Assembly: GCA_017408185.1 (NCBI GenBank)
Contig: JAFQVE010000549.1
Location: 1-6,290, forward strand
DNA from: Oscillospiraceae bacterium
GTDB lineage: Bacteria > Bacillota_A > Clostridia > Oscillospirales > JAAYXM01
Direction of reading: 5' to 3'
Length of the DNA: 6,290 bases
Of the stretch, positions 1-6,290 are shown piece after piece. The translations under genes and the position numbers were made by a program. The notes beneath the pieces are model-generated. The model ran no database searches. It was given only the letters and a program-made list of their open reading frames with translations, and was not told where the DNA came from. Position 1 is the first letter of the stretch; every line of letters starts with the position of its first letter.

Positions 1-1143
1 GAGATTTTCAATGTTACCGATTTTTTCACCGTCGTTTACATAGCTGTAGATGTTCTCGCCTTCTGCGTTTACTGTGTAAACTCCGACAAAGCCGCGGAAT
101 TCAAATATATCTCCGACATTGTAGGTTACGCTGTCATTCTGCGCATATACGACATAATCGGTACGCCCGTCAATAAGCTCGACCTTAACGGCTTTTGCGA
201 TGTCATATTTTCCCGGAGTTCCCGAAACTATTGTCACAGGAACGTTTTCAATGTTTTTGATATATCTCTCGCCGTTATATGGCTCGATGACCGTTGTGAA
301 GAGTGTGTTAAGGTCACGTCCCTTACGGCGGATAAGCATATATTCAAGATGATTCATATATTTGAGGTTTTCAGGCTTTCTCGGCGGCATACCGTTGGCA
401 AGTGTTACCTCATCTGCCGCCCAGTCATTTACCGCTGTCATACGCAAGCGTGTATCCATCTTTCCGTTACGTGAAAGTTTGCGGAAGTCGCAAATCTCAT
501 AATCCACCCAGAACTCACCCGTTCGCGGATTATCCGCACGGTGAATATCAAAGAGCCATGTATATCCTATTGGATATTGAAGCGGTGCGTAATTATCACC
601 TTCATTTGACCATGGATCCTCACCAAACGGAACATTTGCTCCTGCATACGAGCCGCCCGTCTGTTTTTCGAAAACCAGATTTTCTGAAGCGTTCGGATGA
701 ATATCGGAGTTTACGTGCAGTGAGTAGAGGTGATCATTACCGCCGCGAACCTTGAAGAAGTCAATGCCATATGACACTTCGCTGTCATAGTCTATCATAA
801 CCACACTTCTGCGATATTCGTCGGTTGCAACATATGCGCTTGATGCGTCTACGTCTATAACCTTGACACGAGTATCCTTTGCATCAAAATGAAGAGGTTT
901 GTGTGCATAACCATTTTTCAGCTGACTCTGTTCATTCACAACAACCGTATTATGTGCAAGTGTAGCACTCTGCCATTGGAATCGGTTTGAATTTCCTGAA
1001 GTAGATTCAGGATATCCAAGATCTGTTGTCATACCTATTCCGTATGACTCTATGCCGAGATTCAAAGCATCATTGTTGCTATGTGACTCTGCGCCGCCGA
1101 AGTATATCCAGAAATCTCGCTGTGTATCACGCAACACCTCTGA
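1..1143 (-). other. Heparinase II/III-like C-terminal beta-sandwich domain (PF07940-like), incomplete at the window edge
   Basis: Residues about 1716 to 2096. Key blocks are SHSNNDALNLGIESYG (H1736, N1738, D1740), MTTDLGYPES (D1756) and TLAHNTVVVNEQSQ (H1779, N1780). These are the three ordered blocks that define Hepar_II_III domains and in relatives form a metal site next to the catalytic cleft. Later strands such as SYGIDFFKVRGGNDHLYSLH, GKMDTRLRM and EYMLIRRKGRDL fit the rest of the sandwich. The stretch VVYAQNDSVTYNVGDIFEFR resembles the usual closing strands, so the domain may end soon after the window edge. The canonical second His of H-x-H-x-D is Asn here. Confidence 0.88.
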
Positions 1144-4100
1144 GCCGACACTTTCGTGAAGTGTTCCTGCGCGTAGGATTCCCATGCCATAGCCCGTAAG
1201 CATCGAGCTCTTGTCATAGTTCCATTCACCATGTTCTTTGATTATCGCATCAACCTCATCGGCAAGGCTTTCCGGATTCTTTGTAAATATGTCGTAATGC
1301 AGTTTCGAAAGATTTCCACCCTTAACAAAATACATATGCTGTGCAATTTTTCTTGCTTGCTCAGGATTTGTATAGCGGAGGGCCTTGAAGCTGTCAAGCA
1401 TTACGCTATCGTCATCAGGGAGAGCCGGATAAGCTGCTGCACCTCCGCCGTCTCCTATTGCCGCAACACCCCTGCGCACAAGCGTCACATATGGATAGGA
1501 TTGAATCATACCAACATATTTCGGGTGCTCATAAAGGCTCATACCATCATACTCCGAATATCTTGCAAGCGTATTTGCAACCCCCGTAAGCTCCGTTACC
1601 CAGATTCGATTGTATCCAAATGCGGATTCTGTTCCCTGTCCGTCACGCGAAACCTTACTTACGAGACGTTGATTTATAACGCCTCCTGTGTTTTTGCTTA
1701 CTCTGTCTGTTTCACCGTATCTGAAAATCCAGTCTATCATGTTGTCGGTATCAGGATGTGTATCGAGAACAACTGCCGCAATTGCAAGGGCGTTTTGATG
1801 CATACCTAAGTTTCCGTAGCTCTGAGATTTTTGAATCGAGCTGTAGATCTCGCGGAGCAATCCGTCTTCAATATTTTTTCTTATCTTCTCCGGTGTTGTT
1901 TTGTCGTTCTTTTCCGTGTTGTTGAACTCAACCGCTTTCTCGGAAAGAAAACTGATTACATTCGGATCGTCATATGCCGGGAAAAATGCATCGTATGCTG
2001 CGGCAAAATCCTGTTGGAGATATGTCTCCCAAATCGAACCGATTATCTTACCGCTCTTTGTATTTCCGTCTGAATTTGCCGTATTGGGGAAATACTGGGC
2101 AACATTGAAATCCGGATACAGGTCAGCAATTCTGTCAACTATAACCGCACCGATGCGTCCGTATTTTATATCGCCTGTGTACAGATATGCCTTTGCAAGC
2201 GTATTAAGTGATTTCTGAACAATCCCTGAATCTCCTGCCACATCATTGAGCCATATTCCGTAATGATTGAAATATGCAATATACATATCCACCTCGGCGA
2301 CACCGTTTACATTCTTTCTTCCTGTGTCATATCCGAACCCGTCGTCAACACCCCAGCCATCTGTTGTTTCATTTCCTGAGAACTTGACGGTAGACGGATG
2401 TCTGTCTGCGCTTCCGACTTCCGGGTAATCTGTGTTTTTGAGATAGTTTACTGCGCCGTTTGTCTCTTCAACAAGCTTTGTGTTGCGCTCGTGAGCAAGC
2501 TCACGGTTATATATTCCGTGTTCATCACGTCCAAGCTCATAGAGCTTTGCAAAGTCATTTGATGGGAAGAATCTCTTACAGCTCGGACACTGAATCTTCC
2601 ACGGATCTGAAATCGCATTCACAACCCACGGATAATGTCCGTAATCCGTATAAACATTTTCTCCGCAGTAATTGCAACGCCACTGGTCAGGGTCATTTCT
2701 ATACGCTATCGAGTTTGCACGCGGAATTCCCTCGCCCGGAATCATATTGTAGATAGTTTCCATAAGTGACAAATAACGTTCCGCATCCTTTATGACACTC
2801 TTGTTATCGGCTGCCGCCCACGAATATTTATTTATATTTTCTCGGGCCGCGTCTACCATTTCATCGGTATAATACGTTCTTGAAACCTTTCCTTGACGCA
2901 CCGAGATCGGACGTGTTACCGTAATTTCAACACCATCATATACTATCGTGAGTATTATGTCGGCTGTTCCGATTCCGTGCGGCGTTACATATCCGTCTTC
3001 GGATATGACTGCAACTGCACTATCAGAGCTTTCCCACGTTATTATCGCCGACGAAAGGTCAACAGCCTTGCCTGCCGCGTTCTTTCCGATTGCAGAAAGC
3101 TGTGTTCCTTCTGCGCTTGTGCTCATTACAAACGAATCGCCTGCAATTTCAGCACTTGCAAGAACATTATCATCAACAGCCGCACTAACATTAACTTTTA
3201 CAGTATGCGTCATTTCCGAATTATTTGTTCTTGATGTGACCGTAATTTCTGTCTCTCCCTCAGAAACAGCTTCTATTTCCCCATCTGCGGAAACTTTTGC
3301 AACAGCACTGTTTTCGCTTGAATACTCTATGCTTGCAAGTGTATCTGTGCTACCGTCTGCCGCTTTTTCTCCAGCATACGTAAATCCGTCCGCTGTTGTA
3401 ACTGACGCATTTATGCTATACTTTTCTCCTACCGAAAGCAACAGGTTTTCAGCAGCATTTATCGCTTCTATCGCAGGCAGAGAATCAAATGCACGGAAGC
3501 GAAGCTCTTTGAGAATCTGCTGCGCACCATATGCTCCGCGTTCAAGCGCACGGAAGATGAACTCATGTTCCCCTGCCTCAAGATACACAGATCGCAGGTC
3601 TTCGCGAACCGCAGTTTGGTTTGTCCCTTCCCAACACAGCGTTCCCATATACGATCCGTCAAGATATACCGCGCCTTTAGAGGCACTGTATCCGCCAAGA
3701 CCAACATGAAGAACAATCTGATAAACGCCGGTATACGGAACTTTGACACGTATCGCCATATCACTGTTGGCTGAAGTGGTATTTCCGTTAAGCCCCATAG
3801 TGTCAAACTTTGACTTTGCTACACTTGCCTGTGATTTTGAAAGATCAAGTTCCCAATTATCAACTTCGATTTTTACATTTACCGGAGCAGATTCCGATGC
3901 AGTGCGGAAATCAATTGAGAAATCACGAAGGTCGGTTTTTACAACTTCAATCTCAATTGGATTGGTCTGCACCATATTTCCGTTTAAAGTTACTTTCGCA
4001 TAAACCGTTGCATTAGCACCGAAAATCTCACCGAAAACGCGATTATCCTCGCCAATTGAAATACCGCCTATCGGATCTGATTCAACAACCCATTCAACAT

Positions 4101-6290
4101 CAGCGGCCGAAATATCAGCTACATAGCCGCTCTCCATAATTCCATTAAGAACAAGCTGTTCATCACGGAGGTATCCGACTGTGGGACAATCCGAGAGCGT
4201 CGCGGATACTATCGGAGTTGAATCCGTTATGATTACCTCTGTTTCTGCGGATACTCCGTGATTTCCGAGAAGAATATCCGCACGAACACGACCTTTACCC
4301 GCACTCTTTGCTTTTATCGTTCCGTCAGCTAAAACCTCTATGATATCAGGAGTGAGAGATTTATATGTAACACTTGCTCCCTTCATATCAGCAGGAGTAC
4401 CATCTGACATATATCCAACCGGAATAACCGCGCCTTCACCGCCGGCTTCGATACTTTCCGGAACAATGGTTGCCGAGGCATACAGAAGCTTCATCGCAAA
4501 ACCGCTTGTGGTAATTTCGCATCTTCCTTCTCGCGTTATGCCGTTGATTTCAACGCGTGAAATAATTTCGGCAGTTCCATTCTTTCCGCCAAATTTTGCA
4601 TCTGCACAATGCCAATATTTTCCCAATCCGTCATTTGCCAAAGACGGATTTATAAACGCACTTATTATATTTTCATCTGTGCATAAAAGTGTTGCCTCAT
4701 CGATTCTCCAATCGCCGCCGACAGAAATGCAATGGCCGAGAGTTGTATACGGTTTTGAATATATCTGAAGCGCTGAACCTTCGGTTGTCTCTCCTGAAAG
4801 CTCTACCTCAACGCCTGCATATCCTACCTCTCGAAGCTCGAAATCGTCAAACCAGACACTTCCGTTATACCCTAACTTCTCCTTGTCACCCGAAGACGGA
4901 TCCATACACAAACGCGGAGTTATGTATATATAATCGCTTGCATAATCCGTCGGTGCACCAAGCGGAACAACAACCTCTTTCCATTCGGAATATTCCTCGT
5001 GGAAGTTTTCTGTCTTTGCAAGATTCATTGAACGGTTGGAATTAAATGCGATGGATGCTGAAGAATTGCCCGTCGGATTCGTATATGTATACAAATCAAA
5101 ATACAGAAGCATATCTGATGCACCTGACGGAACTTCATAATCCGCCTTGAATTTGAAGGAAAGCTGATACAGTCTTCCCGGCTTTACAGGCACACGGTAA
5201 CCGCTGTTTTTGAGGAATCCCGTTACTCCTGTATTTCCGCAATTTCCGTCAAACTCAAACTTAAGTGCACGATTTCCGTTTTCTTCCGTAGCAATATATG
5301 AGCGTACAAACTTTGGCGTTGACGGAATATTCGGTTCATTCGGAAAAGTCCAGCACCACTCATCCGTTTCAAAATCCGGATTAAGACTTTCCATCATATT
5401 TCTTCCTGACGGAGCAACGAGAAGATTGTATACGCCCCTTTTTGATGTTCCTTTATAAGTTATGTCAGCAAAGAGTTTCACTGTTCCGTTCTGATGTGCA
5501 GTAATTACACCGTCTTCCGAAATCGTCGCAATCTCATCCTTTTCCGATGAATATACGACGGATACATCGTTTTTATCGAAATCGGTAATTTCTATTCCGA
5601 TATCGTCATAGAGTTTATAATCAAGCTGTCTTGATGTCATGTTCGGCATAGGATCAGACTCGTTGATGAGGTCTTCCACAACAAGACCGACAGCATTAAA
5701 ATCACCTGCAGGCGGTTTCAGCTTTAATGAATTTGTCGTTACCTCAAAATATCTTGTGCTGAACTGCACAAAATCCGGATTAAGATCTACTGCACGATAC
5801 AAAAGATAATAATGTGAGTCGGCATCAAGAAAAACTTCACCGAAGCTTATTTCTTTAGGTTGTTCTTCCTTTGCATACATATCGACCTGAGCGAGCTTGA
5901 CTGAATCGTCCAGATTCGATATAAACTTAAGCACTGTGCTGTAGTCATTTCCAACAGGAGCATACTTTAATTCAGATGTAGCAACTCCACCCGAAATGGT
6001 TCCTTCTTTTACAAGGTAGATATCCACAATCGGAGCACTTTGCTTTGCAATGTATTTTATGGATGGAATATACGTTCCGCTTTCCAAAACATCGATCTCA
6101 ACACCAAAGCATCCTGTCTTATTTGTTGCACGCACATCTACTGCGTTCCAGTAAAGTCCGGCAGTTTTTGCATTTACATTATAAATATCCGTTGTCGCAG
6201 CAACTCTCCAAGGTGAGGACAATTTTTCATCCGGGGTTTCAAGCGTCATTTCAGCAAGAGCCGAGCGCGATACATCTGTTTTTACACCAA
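1..6290 (-). CDS. Giant multidomain heparinase II/III-like polysaccharide lyase with Ig-like and carbohydrate-binding modules (partial at both ends)
   Basis: One minus-strand frame (codons at +6288..6286 down to +3..1) stays open for all 2096 codons; start and stop lie outside the window. The C-terminal half carries heparinase II/III hallmarks: a toroid segment with NLGMHQ (N1493, H1497) and RDGQGTESAFGYN (D1549, E1554, Y1559), then SHSNNDALNLG (H1736, D1740), TTDLGYP (D1756) and LAHNTVVV (H1779) in the beta-sandwich. Members of this superfamily degrade acidic polysaccharides by beta-elimination, usually outside the cytoplasm. Before the lyase come six Ig-like domains, a CBM4/9-like jelly-roll and two related beta-sandwich modules, which probably bind glycan or act as spacers. 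A signal peptide and any surface anchor would be outside the window. Family assignment is firm; the substrate (uronic-acid-containing glycan, glycosaminoglycan, alginate or other) is unknown, so no gene symbol is given. No frameshift or internal stop was seen. Confidence 0.93.
1144..2889 (-). other. Heparinase II/III-like alpha/alpha-toroid domain (catalytic, N-terminal part of the lyase)
   Basis: Residues about 1134 to 1715. The segment is helical in character. It begins RTYYTDEMVDAARENINKYS and includes SLNTLAKAYLYTGDIKYGRI plus VDRIADLYPDFN, the 'xxAYLxTGDxKY' helix typical of lyase toroids. Candidate catalytic residues are H1497 in NLGMHQ and Y1559 in the D-G-x(4)-E-S-x(3)-Y-N stretch (D1549, E1554). 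In characterised relatives a toroid His and Tyr act as base and acid in beta-elimination; the equivalence here is inferred. A cysteine pair insertion is annotated separately. With the C-terminal beta-sandwich it makes the full lyase module. Confidence 0.82.
2578..2676 (-). other. Zinc-ribbon-like CxxC-X25-CxxC insertion in the lyase toroid
   Basis: Residues 1205 to 1237. Two CxxC knuckles are visible: CNYC (C1205, C1208) and CPSC (C1234, C1237), 25 residues apart, followed by KRFFPSNDFAKLYELG. The segment between them contains GHYPWVV and DPWKIQ. Similar Cys-rich elements leading into 'FPxNDF' occur in bacterial heparinase II/III-like proteins from memory; their role is thought structural. 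Four Cys in this spacing most simply bind one structural zinc; metal binding itself is inference. Confidence 0.65.
2896..3174 (-). other. Bacterial Ig-like domain 6 (Big_2 type)
   Basis: Residues about 1039 to 1131. It contains LSAIGKNAAGKAVDLSSAII, TWESSDSAVAVISEDGYVTP, then HGIGTADIILTIVYDG and a last strand EITVTRPISVRQ. This is a textbook Big_2 pattern (W-x-S-S-D-x-x-V-A-x-I-S-x-D-G). It is the last spacer before the lyase toroid, which begins a few residues later at KVSRTYYTDE. Confidence 0.85.
3184..3480 (-). other. Bacterial Ig-like domain 5 (Big_2 type)
   Basis: Residues about 937 to 1035. The signature is IEYSSENSAVAKVSADGEIE followed by AVSEGETEITVTSRTNN and the final strand THTVKVNVS. 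The insertion TYAGEKAADGSTDTLA lengthens the loop before the S-S-E-N strand. This is a canonical Big_2 unit. It directly follows module B and is in tandem with Ig-like domain 6. Confidence 0.85.
3481..3930 (-). other. Beta-sandwich module B, CBM6/PA14-like (protein domain)
   Basis: Residues about 787 to 936. After DFSIDFRTAS and a Trp-containing strand (DNWELDLSKSQ) come AIRVKVPYTGVYQIVLHVGL, KGAVYLDGSYMGTL and VYLEAGEHEFIFRALERG. The order 'properties of the bound state, then Y-L-D-G, then x-x-L-x-x-G-E-H-x-F-x-x-R' is characteristic of CBM6/CBM35/PA14-like sandwiches, where the last element corresponds to the 'l.aGtH.i.v' strand. It is probably glycan-binding. Its resemblance to module A suggests an ancient internal duplication. 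A specific CBM family cannot be assigned by eye. Confidence 0.6.
3931..4221 (-). other. Divergent Ig-like domain 4
   Basis: Residues about 690 to 786. Visible pieces are PIVSATLSDCPTVGYLRDEQ, VEWVVESDPIGGISIGEDNR, VFGEIFGANATVYAKVTLNG and the closing strand NPIEIEVVK. The W-x-V-x-S strand, the turn before VFG and the A-T-V-x-A-K-V strand fit an Ig-like fold, although the DG turn is replaced by EDN. It links Ig-like domain 3 to module B. No ligand or function beyond a spacer role can be inferred. Confidence 0.5.
4222..4479 (-). other. Bacterial Ig-like domain 3 (Big_2 type)
   Basis: Residues about 604 to 689. It begins ASATIVPESIEAGGEGAVIP, with the dG-x-P element YMSDGTPADM, and carries the signature VTYKSLTPDIIEVLADGTIK followed by AKSAGKGRVRADILLGNHG and a final ETEVIITD strand. 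Length and order match a complete Big_2 unit. It runs directly into the next Ig-like unit with no linker, as in tandem spacer arrays. Confidence 0.8.
4480..4821 (-). other. Divergent Ig-like domain 2
   Basis: Residues about 490 to 603. The segment has an all-beta pattern with Ig-like phrasing: GVEVELSG at the first strand, then DEATLLCTDENIISAFINPS, then GKNGTAEIISRVEINGITRE. The usual SxDGxI turn of Big_2 is absent, so this is a weak match by pattern only. Four Cys lie within it (in GHC, LLC, WHC and GRC), more than in the other Ig-like units. The call rests on periodicity and on its place between a jelly-roll and a clear Big_2 domain. Confidence 0.45.
4825..5397 (-). other. CBM4/9-like jelly-roll domain
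   Basis: Residues about 298 to 488. It opens with MESLNPDFETDEWCWTF, the N-x-x-F-E start with nearby Trp that is typical of CBM_4_9 (PF02018-like) jelly-rolls. It continues with RALKFEF, YRVPVKPGRLYQLSFKFKAD and EWKEVVVPLG, and closes with the characteristic VWFDDFELREVG strand. This order, ligand-side loop, bracketing strands and a final W-x-D-D-x-x-L strand, is what these domains show over 150 to 190 residues. Known members bind beta-glucans, xylan and other polysaccharides; which glycan is bound here cannot be read from the sequence. Confidence 0.75.
5413..5697 (-). other. Bacterial Ig-like domain 1 (Big_2 type)
   Basis: Residues about 198 to 292. The core is the Big_2 signature VVYSSEKDEIATISEDGVIT followed by AHQNGTVKLFADITYKG. 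This is the usual order of a W/Y-S-S strand, a V/I-A-x-I/V strand, an SxDGxI turn, then NGTVxLxA. Domains of this class are extracellular spacers or adhesion modules and carry no catalytic residues. It sits between module A and the CBM4/9-like jelly-roll. The N-terminal boundary is uncertain because the first strands (AVGLVVEDLINES) are poorly conserved. Confidence 0.75.
5713..6216 (-). other. Beta-sandwich module A, carbohydrate-binding-like (protein domain)
   Basis: Residues about 25 to 192. The segment starts at a Trp (SPWRVAATTD), continues through GLYWNAVDVRAT and the strand pair CFGVEIDVLESGTYIPSIKY, and ends with GEVFLDADSHYYLLYRAVD. Alternating hydrophobic residues and Gly/Asn turns indicate an all-beta fold like that of small carbohydrate-binding or PA14/CBM6-type modules. 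It resembles module B at 3481..3930, where the matching pieces are AIRVKVPYTGVYQIVLHV and LRSVYLEAGEHEFIFRAL. Its ligand is unknown. The residues before it (1 to 24) look like a linker or the end of a preceding domain. Confidence 0.55.

Noticed and set aside
402..755. A + strand open frame of 117 codons
   Set aside because: It is antisense to the conserved beta-sandwich part of the lyase and has no family resemblance.
1231..1809. A + strand open frame of 192 codons
   Set aside because: It is exactly antisense, codon for codon, to the lyase toroid that carries the conserved H1497 and Y1559 region. The translation resembles no family.
2948..3709. A + strand open frame of 253 codons, rich in Ser and Ala
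   Set aside because: It lies antisense to module B and Ig-like domains 5 and 6, which have clear domain signatures. Its translation has low complexity with no recognisable motif; it is a shadow of the real gene's codon bias.
3468..3806. A minus-strand open frame of 112 codons
   Set aside because: It is in a different frame from the continuous coding frame and overlaps module B. Domain signatures are in the long frame, not in this one.
4340..5045. Two overlapping + strand open frames (4340..4768 and 4689..5045)
   Set aside because: Both are antisense to Ig-like domains 2 and 3 and the CBM4/9-like domain; they overlap each other in different frames and show no motif.
2896..5697. The Ig-like units as recent tandem DNA repeats
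   Set aside because: They share only short protein signatures (S-S-x-x-x-x-V-A-x-I/V-S-x-D-G). No long nucleotide identity between units was evident, so they are diverged domains and not a DNA repeat.
1..6290. Promoters, terminators, RNA genes, CRISPR arrays or mobile elements
   Set aside because: No intergenic space exists: every base belongs to the minus-strand frame. I saw no direct-repeat array, inverted terminal repeats, or hairpin followed by a T-run that stands out from coding sequence.

Overview
The window lies entirely inside one very large protein-coding gene on the minus strand. Reading the reverse complement in the frame whose codons occupy + positions 6288 down to 1 gives 2096 consecutive codons with no stop. 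Neither the start nor the stop codon is in the window, so the full protein is longer than 2096 residues. All residue numbers below count from the first complete codon in the window (+6288..6286) and are not true protein numbers.

The product reads as a secreted, multi-modular polysaccharide lyase of the heparinase II/III-like superfamily. From its N-terminal side (high coordinates) to its C-terminal side (low coordinates) the order is: beta-sandwich module A (5713..6216); bacterial Ig-like domain 1 (5413..5697); a CBM4/9-like jelly-roll (4825..5397); Ig-like domains 2, 3 and 4 (3931..4821); beta-sandwich module B, which resembles A (3481..3930); Ig-like domains 5 and 6 (2896..3480); then the catalytic part. 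That part is an alpha/alpha-toroid domain (1144..2889) carrying a CxxC-X25-CxxC zinc-ribbon-like insertion, followed by the heparinase II/III beta-sandwich domain (1..1143), which is still running when the window ends. About 1130 residues of binding and spacer modules therefore precede the lyase in this window alone.

The modules suggest one job: the non-catalytic domains hold the enzyme to a glycan or extend it from the cell surface, and the toroid plus beta-sandwich cleaves an acidic polysaccharide by beta-elimination. The substrate cannot be read from the sequence. Two positions in the lyase core look different from the family norm and are listed as findings.

Moderate base composition, frequent ATA, AGA and GGA codons, and the mix of Big_2-type Ig domains with heparinase-like lyases suggest an anaerobic Firmicute of the Clostridia, such as a gut or rumen commensal. 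This is an inference from style, not from a marker gene. There is no intergenic space, so no promoter, terminator, RNA gene, mobile element or CRISPR array was found. Open frames on the + strand and in the other minus frames are shadows of this gene.
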